In this document: positions 1 through 11,030 of the stretch, in pieces
Layout of the letters: each line of letters begins with the position of its first letter
How positions within the stretch are numbered: the first letter of the stretch is position 1
Assembly (NCBI GenBank): GCA_032191485.1
Contig: JAVDOI010000012.1
Location: 13,601,640 to 13,665,639, forward strand
DNA length: 64,000 bases
Direction: 5' to 3'
Source: Leptoclinus maculatus
Lineage: Eukaryota; Chordata; Actinopteri; Perciformes; Stichaeidae
Program-made: the position numbers and the translations under genes
The notes under the pieces: generated by a model
Databases searched by the model: none
What the model was told of the DNA's origin: nothing
The model's input: the letters and a program-made list of their open reading frames with translations, nothing else

Positions 1-56
1 ATAGTGATATATACTCCATGGATTTGTACTGTTTGTGAAACCATTTGGTCACTCAC

Positions 57-196
57 CTCTAATATATGCTCTCCTGTTGATTCATCATATTTACTCTGAA
101 ATTTGTTCTTGTCTGTAGTAGGCCCTTTAGCTCTTCTCCATGACACTTCTGGTTTCGGATCCCCTTTCACCACAACCTTGAAACTGGCTACTTCCC
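57..196 (-). CDS. igfn1-like: Ig I-set domain exon of an igfn1-like gene (internal exon)
   Basis: This 140-bp internal exon continues the reading frame of the exon at 385-507. The split codon (G + GG) gives EGEVASFKVVVKGDPKPEVS, then the Ig-fold tryptophan (VSWRR), then a segment ending STGEHILE. The acceptor (minus TCCTTTAG) and the donor (GAG|GTGAGT) are both good, and the exon ends in phase 0. The KGDPKPEVSW block is the C-strand region of an I-set immunoglobulin domain as found in sarcomeric proteins such as titin, myosin-binding protein C and IGFN1. The upstream exon makes IGFN1, a Z-disc-associated Ig/FN3 protein of skeletal muscle, the best guess. The rest of the gene lies beyond the left window edge. 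The family call is from memory of IGFN1; another Ig-rich muscle gene is possible. Confidence 0.75.
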
Positions 197-384
197 CTAA
201 AGGATATATGAAAAATACTGCATCTTTATTTTCACATCTATTTTCATGATTAGAAAATAGTGCCATGAAACCCAACCAATCATATTTCATTCATCAGTTA
301 GTCATATATTGCCACACATCTCTTTTAGGTCACAATACAATGGCATAAATATCACAGTGTTAGTGCTGTTATGATGAAACCCAC

Positions 385-507
385 CTTCCTTGATAGATAC
401 TGGGATCGGTTTACTCTCAAAGTCTGGGGTGCTTTTTCCCTCTGGTATGTTCACTACATACTGCGTGATAATTACTCCAGGAGTCTTAGATCTTCTCCGG
501 ATGACAG
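385..507 (-). CDS. igfn1-like: N-terminal-region exon of an igfn1-like gene
   Basis: This 123-bp exon encodes VIRRRSKTPGVIITQYVVNI followed by PEGKSTPDFESKPIPVSIKEG. The acceptor is TTTGTGTAG and the donor GAAG|GTGGGT. The exon starts with two bases of a split codon and ends one base into the next, which matches the phase of the exon at 57-196. The PGV-IxQ-V-xIPEG-STPDF-KP pattern is what I remember from the start of IGFN1, just before its first Ig domain, so this is probably exon 2 or 3. I could not find the initiating exon; it should lie at a higher coordinate and may be short. The + strand frame over 371-688 is a shadow of this exon. Confidence 0.75.
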
Positions 508-813
508 CTACACAAAGCCAGCAAAAATAATGAAAAGAAACTTCATTAATTATGAGCATAGTACTTTACAACCTGAAATTAAAAACAAAAGTGGATTTGA
601 AAGATATTCAGATCAAGTGGGTCGGCCTGAACTGATTTATTTTTTTGCCACCAGCAGATGTCAGGAATGTCAAATGTATTCCCAGTGATGCTGTGTACGT
701 GTGTTGACAGAAACATTCACTTTTTTTTCCACAGATACTCACTAAAAGATGGAAATATATTAGTTGTTTGACTTAAAAGTTACTTCAGCCAATGAGCTCT
801 GTTATAAGTACAA

Positions 814-855
814 CAATGAGCACAATTGGGTACAAAAACTCAATTGTGCTCATTG
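814..855. repeat. Perfect 15-bp inverted repeat (hairpin)
   Basis: The arm CAATGAGCACAATTG (814-828) and its exact reverse complement (841-855) flank a 12-nt loop. No poly-T tail or family resemblance is seen. It could be a MITE remnant or a structured DNA element. Confidence 0.8.
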
Positions 856-2054
856 CTCTTAATATGTAATGTTAGTCATGATAAAGACTCGGGACTGTAA
901 ATCTCAAATATATGTAGTTTGCTTCAGATTCTTGTCAACTTGGTAGCTTCATATGTTAACTGTAAAATGAAATAAAGACAATGAAGCAGAAGTTGCTCTC
1001 TAACTCTTATTTACATATCTATATAGATAGATAGTAAATGCTGTACAGCAGAAGTTTCAACAGAAATATGATTTTAAACTTAAAATGTTCAAACATTTAG
1101 GGTGCTCTTTTTTGAATTGTACAACCTTTTACACCAGAGATGTAGTGTAAGAGCAATTTCACACTTCCATCACAACATTTATATTGAACATTGTTTACAC
1201 TGTATTATAACAAAGTAACTCATCTATAGATTTGCACATAATGTCTGCAAATAACCATTATTTTATGCTGTATTAATCTGCCAATTATATTCTCTATCAA
1301 TCGTTTAATCAATACAATATATTCCACTTACAATGATATAAAACAGACGAGCAGCAAATGAGTATGGAATACATGGCAAATAACAATACAAATGCACCTT
1401 TATTAAAGCAGCTGCAGGTTATTGTCAATCGACTAATCCCTTCGGCTCTTTTATGCATATTCAACACACTGTGCCCGCAGAGTTAAATGAGAACACGACA
1501 GATTGATTCACTCGGGCATTTCAAACGGCAGTGCATGACATTCATCAGTGCTCCTCTGCCCACCTGCACTGCAGCTGAACATTTCCTTATCAGGCTTTGG
1601 ATGTGCAAAGATAGAGGATCACACAGCAGTCGATTGAAGAACAACAATTAATCCAGGGATTACAGGTTATTATGACGGGCGACTGAAATAGTCACACAAG
1701 GGCGACTGATTTGGCAAGGCAGTAAATAGATATTTCATGTTATCAACACAAAGGCAGGACGGGCCAGAAGCAGACACAGTATTCAATAATACCTAATGTA
1801 TTATTCAATATGACTTCCATTATTCGTAATAATGAAGATAGCTCAGCATTGTATTCAAACCGTACAGTAGTTCGATGAGACATTCTATGTTTTTTCTACC
1901 AGAAAACAAAGCGGCTGACTTTCACCTGACTTGCTGCCAGACACCTCGTTAAAGCGCTGAATGTATTGATGGACGAGTGAGAAACCTGGGTGGAAAGAAA
2001 TCACAGTAGATCAGTTAAAGGTACATGAGTGACTGCTTTAGTAAGATATGAAGT

Positions 2055-2080
2055 GTATATATATATATCTATATATATAC
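2055..2080. repeat. (TA)n microsatellite, imperfect
   Basis: About 13 TA units interrupted by one CT. Confidence 0.9.
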
Positions 2081-4318
2081 TGTATGTATGCAATACGTGA
2101 GCTGTCCCTTATTAGCTACCTCTGCGAATTTATAGGTTATATCCTGCAGACATTTTCCGTATATTTTTCGGAAATGTTGATGATTATCCAAGCCAGGTGG
2201 CCAGGTGAAGCATTTATTTACCTCTTTTACTTCTAGGTGAAAGTGATTGATAGACGGATGGATAGAGAGAGAGACAGACAGACAGAAGTAATTGAGTGAG
2301 ACGGACCAGCGGACGGAGAGGCTGGAAGTGACCCAGTCAGCCATGTTGTGGGAAAGGAAAGCTCGTAGAGGCCTGAATGAACTGAAGCACTGAGAGGGTC
2401 ACAGCAAAGGGCAGCCGGCAGGCAACCTTAATCCAGGGATGTTTTCTTCTCATCCACAGTTCACCACTGAAGCCTGACAGAGAAGACCTTCAGTTCACTG
2501 GCTTTTGAAGTGCCTATCAGCTTGGCAAACTCCAACTCGCATAATTCTTATGCATTTCATAAGTTGATGGAGATCCTGTACATCATGTGGTTGGAGTGAA
2601 AGTTTGTTTACATTGCGTTTTACAGATACAATGTAAACTGTTGTAGTAGTTTCAATGACTATCTTTTTTAACATGCAATAACAGAAGTCAATGTTTTGAA
2701 CTCATTGACTTTTTAATCACCTTTTTAACTTTATATGGTGAACTTGTTAGCGAACAGCTTTTTGTGTATTCATATAACAGCTAAGGAGGAAGTTATCCTT
2801 GATTTGGAGTGTTTGTGTCCACCTGATGAATGTTAATGCAATCTAGCTCTGTTTTTTGGTCTCCACCAACCCCTGAGGGAAATATCTGACTCTTTAGCTG
2901 CTAAAAATGCCACAAATTACGCTATGAAAGTACCAAAAACGTTGTGGGCCGGACAACTAAAAAACTAGTGACGTTATCAAGCTGCTTAAAACTGTGAAGA
3001 GCTTCAGATTCATGGTAACAACTCTGTATTGATTTATTACTACCCCTTTCACATTATCACAATTTTCCCATTGTCATTTGATACATGATTATAAAAACAT
3101 TGATTATCGCTGCTTCAAACAAATGTTCAGTCATGTTCCCATGTTGGTAGCAGGGGACACAGCTTTAAACTGACAAGATTGAAAGATACAGTAACCATTG
3201 TTTTCAACAGTAAAGGAAAAATACCTTTTTAATACCTCCATATGAATACAAACATAAGATGGTGGTAGTAGTAGATATTCAAGGTAGTGTTGAAGCCTGA
3301 GTATTACATCACCTTCATGTTTCTCTAAGTCGTTTGTTGTTCTGGCAGGATTAGCAGCTCATTTTCCTCCACTTTGAGTGATGAATTAACTTGCAGATAG
3401 TTTAGTGTATATGAGACGCCAAAGACTAATGTAGGCTTTCATTCCAGATAAGCATAGACAATGTTGTCACTGTTGTCTTTTTTTAATATTCGTGTTATAT
3501 GATTCATTAATATGTTTTTTTTTCCTTTACAAAACAATACAGCAGGGCCTACATTTGTTTATGACGGTGAAGGCGAATAAGTAGCTTAAAGTTCATCCAA
3601 CAATGTTTGCTTCGATCTGCTGCGGCACCACTTTATGTTGGCAATAGATGGACACCAGACCACTTAACGATTGCTTAAGTCAGTAGAATGGGACAGGAAT
3701 AAGCATAAAAAAGAGAGATGTGAAGAAGAAGAAGGCTGAATTGTAATACTGTACATCGTCTGTTGGTCGTGGAATCTGCGTTCTTCGGTCTTTTCCACAT
3801 TTTGGCAAGCGTCAACTGTCAAAAGGGTGACCTGGAGATAGAATGTAAACATAGACATTAGCACCAATGAAAAGAGCAGACATCACTAACTACGTATACA
3901 TGCACACTTCTATTCCACTATTATTCTGATTATGACATATTTCAAATTTGATATTGTTCATCAACTGGATATGTTGTGCATATAAACATAGTCATTGTTT
4001 TTTTTGCATTATATTATCTTTATGCATTCATGTTCCTCTGGATGTGCCATATCTTTGCAAAAGAAATATTGTTAAAATTGTCCACATCATTAGAAATACA
4101 CAACAATACAGTATTCATTTTAACGAGAAAGAACCATTGAAGTTTGGTTTGGTTTAGTTCATAGTTTTTCATCACTGTGAAGCCTCTTACTGCCACTTGC
4201 CAAGATATCAAATGTTGTTTTTCTCTTCAGCACCTTCAGGGAACACAACCTTAATACTAAAGCAAGTTGCTCAGTTCTCATTTTACAGATACCTCTTAGG
4301 CTCGAACAGACAAATATA

Positions 4319-4323
<5 letters not shown>

Positions 4324-4357
<34 letters not shown>
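4324..4357. repeat. (TA)n microsatellite
   Basis: Uninterrupted run of about 17 TA units. Confidence 0.95.
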
Positions 4358-4358
<1 letters not shown>

Positions 4359-5282
4359 AGATTTGAGTGTTGCCTTCAGTTTTTTATGCATGACTGCTAC
4401 AAATACCTTGTAAACCCTCAATTACTTACATTTCAAATATTGCTTGCTAGTCTCTGTGGACATTACACGCAGTGGGAAATACATGTACCCGATGTACATG
4501 TACAAAAAAAGTGTTTATATTCATCCAGTTAATGCAGCTCAAAAGCTTAAGTGAAAAGCTTTGTTGAATTTGTTTTATATGTTTATTGGGTGCCTTTATT
4601 AATTAATTCATGAAGGGATGATAGTAGTTACTTCTTATATATTTAATGGACAAAAAGTATGAAGTAAAGATTTGACAAAAAATATTATGCATATAGTTAT
4701 TTTCAGGTTTGCAAACATTCAGACGGTGGTCATTGAGAGGCCAAGGCATATTGAATGCACAACAAACACACCCGGCATTATTGCAGACCAAGGCTGCTCT
4801 AATTAAATTCTCAGAGGTCAAATTCTCAGAATTTAATGCTCTCAATACATCAACGTATTTAAAGTACACCAATGGTGAATCAAACGATAACCTGACAAAT
4901 GGGGAGAGCAGAGGGGGCTGAGATACAGCCAGAGTCAGTTCATTTTATTGCAGCTGAATATTTTCTTCGTCTGTTCACGTTCAAAGTTACAATGGTAATT
5001 GCATCCAATGTCAAACCAGCTTGTGTTTTATCACAGATGGAAAATAGAAGGTAATTAACGCGTAGAAGAGTATTTCATACACCACCAAGCCAACAGTGCA
5101 GAACAAACAAAAAGGGAAAATCAACCCTTTGATCCAGACTGCCTTTAAATAGAAACCTCTGATTCCTCTCAAGAGCATCCTGTAAACCCCCCCAGTTGTT
5201 CTACTATAGTTTGATGAACTTGAATCCACCTGGATCTCGTGAAGAAATGAGGACTGACCCACGGTCAGGATGCAGCCCTCGG

Positions 5283-5283
<1 letters not shown>

Positions 5284-5313
<30 letters not shown>
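5284..5313. repeat. (CA)n microsatellite
   Basis: 15 perfect CA units. They create spurious TH/CV dipeptide reading frames on both strands. Confidence 0.95.
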
Positions 5314-5317
<4 letters not shown>

Positions 5318-5540
5318 CAGAGGAAGAGGGGTTTACCTGTCTACAGCTTTGTCCTCACTCCCACTGAGACTGGTTTATAGATGGTACTTGCTGCCGTCTG
5401 GGTTTTACTGGATATTAAATCCTTTGGGAAGACGCGTTTTGATTTAGCTGCCTGCAAGCTTGTGCCTAGACAGTGACTGTCAAAGAGAGGCTTCTTCTGT
5501 TTAGGCAGATGGATGCTCAAAGCTGGTGGGTTATTATTTA

Positions 5541-5580
5541 GGGGGAGCGGGGCGGGCGGGCGGTGGTGGTGGTGGTGGTG
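5541..5580 (+). other. G-quadruplex-capable tract followed by (GGT)n
   Basis: Four G runs with short spacers (GGGGG-AGC-GGGG-C-GGG-C-GGG) at 5541-5560 meet the usual G4 pattern on the + strand. They are followed directly by GGT repeats. The surrounding DNA is not notably GC-rich. Confidence 0.7.
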
Positions 5581-6599
5581 TGGGCACTACATGAGGTAAG
5601 GAGGGATGAATAGCCTGAGGGAGAGGGAAGGGCTACCAATGACAAGTTAGTGGTGAAGTTTATGTCTTACTGCACTAATTACTGATGACAGCGGACTCAT
5701 CTTTCACAGAACAGTTGCTGACAAGAAAACGGGGTTCATTGGGGTTGTCTGGTATCTTATTCTTACAGATATTATACACGTTTAACCAGCATGGGGTTAG
5801 TAGTGCTTTCAGTTTCTGTTAAGTAGAGTGTTAATTGGTAAAAGTAAAGGCAAACGACTTCAAAAGATGAATTAGAGTTTGAGCTGTTACCCCAGGCTGT
5901 GATGGAAACATGCAGCATTAAGAGCTGCTTAAACTATGGTAATTCATTGGCTGGTGGCGAGCAGGTGAAGTGGCACAAGACGGGCTTTGCTATTAATCTG
6001 GACTGTGAAGCTAATCAAAGAATGTGGCATTCTCTTTCAAGTCATACTCTCCATTGAACTTGAACAGAGTATGTTGTTGAAACAAATTCACAGTTTGATC
6101 CTGAATTGCACTAAACTCTTGCTGTTGGAGATCACACGTTGTGAACAAGGCATTCCTCCCCGTGTCTGTGCTGGGTACTTCTTATATTACATAATCAAGG
6201 TCATGGCATTTATGTGGTATGAGCTCTTCTTGTCGTGGCTTTGAGGCAGTTGTGATTTCGGGAAAGGGAAGGTCGAATGAAGAACAAGGCATTCATGTTC
6301 TCAAGGTCGAGTACCAGAGTGTCTCTTACAGTCTCGTACCCATCACAAATCAAACTTTATATACATTCTGCCATTTTTACAATGTGTAACGTACACCACT
6401 TTTAATACATGAGAAAATATGACATAAAACAGAGGTCACTGCAGCAGGTGATAAACATCAACGGTTGACTTTTACACAATTTGTTTTTGCAGTTGCTGAT
6501 CTAATTTCCTTATGTGAGGTAATTAATTCCTGTTATGTTCTCTCCATGGAAACCTGTTTGTTTTTGTCGTCCCATTAGCAGCCTGGTGATGCTGCTCAG

Positions 6600-6905
6600 T
6601 CCGTCAGTGTGTTGGTGCATCAGTCGACCACTTTGTTCCAGCGGGACTACGGATTGCCACCAATTGTGCGCTGACTCGTTATGAATTTGGCGATCCCTGA
6701 CTTTTGATCTAGCACCACCAATAGAACGTTTCCACTACTTTATCTGGTCACATAGGCGACTAATGTCAGCACGCTAACGTGTGAAACGCAGACAAATAAC
6801 ACTATGCTAAGAGTAAGCATGTCGCCATGCTAACACGACACCTAGCACAAACAGGCTAGCTAATATTAGCATTCAGCTCAAAAGCCTAGCCCAACAGCTG
6901 AGGCT
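6600..6905 (+). repeat. Dispersed teleost repeat, 'GTTAGCATGCTAA' family, diverged copy
   Basis: The order of motifs (ACCACTTTGTTCCAG, GGATTGCCAC, GCGATCCCTGACTTTTGATC, AGCACCACCA, then repeated GCTAAC/TTAGCAT words) parallels the copy at 22425-22745 and a repeat I remember as common in percomorph fish. The class is uncertain. No coding sequence is seen. Confidence 0.6.
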
Positions 6906-9900
6906 GAAGAAGAGATGTCTGCCAATGTCTGACAAGTTGAGTCTGAGAATTCCTAAAATGGCTATCGAACACAGAGGATCAACCCTTTTGGATTTTGCTA
7001 CCAACGCAGGCTTACCTCCGATGTCATCATTCCAACAATTTAGTTTTCTGGCGTTTTAAATATCACGGGATTAGATGGGATGAACATACTTCACCACTAA
7101 CAAACGTACATCCTGTGTCTCAACAGCCTTCTGATTTTGAACAAAACCTATGTAACGGATCCACCTGTCCCCTCCAGTGACACGGCACCCCGTGGAAACT
7201 GCTTGTGGATTGAATAATAAATGGGAATACAGGCTTGTGACACTTCAGACGGCTCTTTCTCGACAGGACATGGAATCTACTAGCACAAAGTCCAAATGGT
7301 GCCAGTGTCGTGTCATGCTTGTCCTTCCCCGTGCTGTACCTCTAATGCATCTGAATGGGCTCTAGAGTAGGCCTGAGCCCACATAAACCAGCAGGATTAG
7401 GAATTAAACCCCCTCAGCCAACCCTCCTTATATTGATGAAATGTCATGCTGCATTGCTCTCATTCCAGTCATGGGGAACCACAGAAAGCCGCCACCGAGG
7501 TGCTAACTTGACAGCCCGGCCTGCCTCTCTGTAGTGTAGATTGATCTTCTGAGGTGAAACCTCAATAGTACATCAGCTGAGGCCTTGTCACTCATTCTTC
7601 AACGAGGAGTGAAGGAATTCTTAATTGGGCCTCACTAAATCCTCGCCTCTAAATAATCAGAACGATTTGATCCCAACAAGCTATCAGGCTTTTTCAGCAC
7701 CGGTATTCAGAGTAATTGGAGAAAGATCATATTTTGCAGTAAATATAGTAAACAATTGACCCTTGGCTAAGCAACACACCCCTGCTGCTGCTACGTCATC
7801 CTGTCAGAAATAACATGCGTTTAAAAGTTTGGAATAGCCTTCCACAGAACTTGATATTTTGTTTGTGATTCGTCAGATGGCTGAGAGATATTTTTGAATC
7901 ATCTTTCATACTTTTAAGTTATGGGTTCAATTTTGAATAAAAGAAGATAAAAGAGAAATACAACTGTATTTATTAGTTCAATATAAGAATGAAAATGAGT
8001 TCCCTTAATGTAAATGTAATGTGATTCATTCAGAGTTAGCAGTAACAGACCTGCTGTTGTTTTGAGTTGTGAGGGAACTGTATAGCTGAGCAACCTGATT
8101 TCATCAATAAAGAATATTTTGAAGTGTTTTTTCACATATTTACTGGTGTTTTATTATTTTATTTCACCAAAGCCAAAATAGGAATAACGTTACACTTAAA
8201 ATAATTTACATCTTTGAAGAGAGCAAAAGATGACATAACCTTTAACATCTTAACACACATGAAAGACGCTGTTGGACCAGCGCTGTACAAAATACACAGG
8301 GATTGTTGTCCAATGTGGCTCGGCTGCAGGTTGCTCATCGAGAGATTCAGCTTGTGTTGCCTATTTATTTTTTTACAGTAGCAAAGCTGTCTGTGTGGAA
8401 CCCACATGTGTGCGAGCCAGAGCAGTTCAGCTGATCACTCTGGTTGTGTGGCTGTTCTAATCTGTTAAGAATTGAAAAGGTAACCATCACTAACTACCAC
8501 AGTATACGTCTGTTCAAGATCTCCACTCAGGGTTTTTTGTTTAGATTGTTTTGCTCTTTTTGAGTATAGCAATATAATTGTTTGCAGTGTGGTGACATTT
8601 GAATGCACACACACACACTAGATACATAAACTAAATTATCTTGGATATAATTACTCGCATAAGGATATGTTCTTAATACACACAGCAACGTCAGCTGTCA
8701 AAAAACAAAATTGATACCTCCAGACATTCTCAAATTTCAGCAAAGTAGTAACATAAATATTTAAAATCTCAAGCCCTTAAAAATTGAGACAATCTAAGAA
8801 GACACGGTGACTCTCTGTAAAACCCGGAGGCATTAATGCTGACCTACTGCATTTGAGTTCATACCCTGGGAACATGCTGCATGTAGTAAAAACTTTATGT
8901 TACACATGGGACGGATTTAGTGTGATGGAGTGACATGTGGAGCGATACCCGGAGTGAAACATGAAGGAGAATGTGGACAACCTTTACACGTGCCTCTGTT
9001 TCTTATCAAGACAGAGTGTGGAGTTTTAACCACTGCTGAGCATAATGAGGAGCATCGATGAAGCCAGTATGTTCAATATGGACAAGGAGAGATTTAAAAA
9101 GATCCGGCCAAGCTGCCAGAACGTCATTAACTAGCGTCATAGCTTCTATGCTACGCAAGCTACTGAATGTATTCACATGCTGCTTTTTAATGATTGTAGA
9201 CCTATACCCTGCATTACAGGAACAGTGTTGTTTCTTCATTCTGTCGTCTTCTGTCTCGATTGCAGTGGCTTACTGTGATCTGTAGGCTAAAGCTTCTATC
9301 TTTATCTTTTTATAGATTTAGTTTTTGATGCAGAATTGCTTTGATATCCTGGATATATCCTCCAATCGCATATTGTAGACCCTTCTGTCTGCTTCGCTCT
9401 GAAATCGCTTTTTTGTTTATCCAAAAAGTAGATGAGATCCATGCGGGCAGTGCAGTTAGTGACAGTGTGGGCTCCACGGTAGCTCTGACAGCTTGACTGA
9501 GCAGCAGTCGTGGGCGGGGCTTAGAAAAAGGTTAACTGGGTAACAATAAGACTTCCTCACAACATATTTGCTGCATGTCTAATAGTAAGTGACCTATTTG
9601 TGGCCAGAAAACGATACACATGTCTGCTGGAATTCCACGCAGACAAGAGATGTTCATACTTATTGGAGCCTTATGAAGCTGAGTTATGGGCTTCTTCAAT
9701 AGCTCTTGTATTTCTGTGTTATCCCATCAGTTAAGGTTTTTTGTAGAATTACTTTAAGGCGATTATTTATCTTCAATGCCATTTCGGCCTAACCTTTATT
9801 CTCTCCGATGTGGACTGGATTTGAGGTTTTGATTAGAGGGCTAGGAGGTTTCCATATTTGCTTATCGATTTAATCTTTAAGGCACGCTGATGGTCTGGGC

Positions 9901-10709
9901 GGGTGCTATTCAAACAACAACAACCGACATATCTTCTTGCTTTTGAGAAATTCATAATTGTGACGTTTTGGTGATGGTGTAATTGCTATTATGTTGTCTC
10001 CAGAAATCTAAAACCCGACTTCCTCCCCACTGTTTCAGTAATCAGGCCTTAATACAGCTGCCTGCCGCTTCACCATATTTTATAGTCTATATGCTGTCAC
10101 CCTTTCATCATCGCTGTAGAGCATGTCTACTCAAAGAGCTATGATTACGTATACATCAGGTGCCTCTCACATGCCCACTGCAATGCTGATGGACCACCGA
10201 CGGCTATAAATCACAGTGATCTCACGGCGCAATGTGTAGAAGAAAGCAATGAAGGTGCTGTGTGTTTGACACTCACATTTATTATAGTGCCATCTCCATA
10301 TGAGAGGAAGTGCCATATGGAAGGTGTATATTGCCTTTTTCAGGCCTTTGCTAAGAAAGCCAGGAGGGGGAATGTGAACCATTTAGTCTGGGTTTTTGAA
10401 TTCTGGGCTTCCGACCAGAACGGCCCAGACGCCTTTGGTCAGTAATGAAAAGCTATTTTTGATGAGGTTTGATTTGATGAGATGAGACCCGAGGTGATCT
10501 GGTATCCACAACAGACCAAACAAATGCCGCTTTGATTTGTAAGGGCTTATGGAGTTGAAAATGGGATACTCAGTAAAGACTTGAGGAATAATGCATCAGT
10601 TATGAGACTCACAAATTTGATTGTAGTCTGAATTTGTAACATGCTAGAATAGTGTTTCTTTCTATCTGGGCTCTGTTAAATTGTAACAAAAACCTCTACC
10701 AGCAGCTAT
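6906..10709. other. Intergenic, no gene seen
   Basis: Only short frames without family resemblance. One short CA run lies near 8607-8620. The stretch at about 7440-7740 has a balanced, low-repeat composition like conserved non-coding DNA, but this cannot be tested from one sequence. Confidence 0.6.
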
Positions 10710-11030
10710 AGCTGCACAAATAATCTAAATGTTATCAAAATTGCAATATGGCCTACGGCAATTTTCATATCGCAGAAGGCACAATATTTGTTAAAGGCAA
10801 AATTTGTGTCAAAGTACCAATTTTGAATGAATTATCTTGCTGTAGAGATGTCCTGGGCTACACATCATATTCTACAGACTTAAAGAAACATCTTTGTTTG
10901 GTACAGATACCCGCATGAATCATTTTAGTTCTTCAGTGAAAACGTGAATAATAATTAAAAAATTATTATTCGCTCTCATATCTCTTATCATAATAATCTC
11001 AATTAGAATTTTTTTCAAAATTGTGGGAAA
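10710..11030. repeat. MITE-like dispersed repeat, diverged
   Basis: It begins CTGCACAAATAATCTAAATG, continues with TTGCAATATGGCC and TTTTCATATCGCAGAAGGCA, and ends with an AT-rich CATAATAATCTCAATTAGA block. I associate this layout with a common fish 'GCTGCACGATTAATCG' element, non-autonomous and probably hAT-like. Boundaries are approximate and the match is from memory. Confidence 0.45.

Larger units (their letters stand above)
508..6599. other. Non-coding: upstream part or 5' intron of the igfn1-like gene, then intergenic
   Basis: I see no exon with supportable splice sites or family resemblance. The stretch is AT-rich and holds a 15-bp perfect hairpin (814-855), two TA microsatellites, a CA run and a G-rich tract, listed separately. 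The first exon and promoter of the igfn1-like gene are probably here but not recognised. Confidence 0.6.

Noticed and set aside
371..688. + strand frame over the igfn1-like exon
   Set aside because: Antisense shadow of the minus-strand exon at 385-507; no family resemblance.
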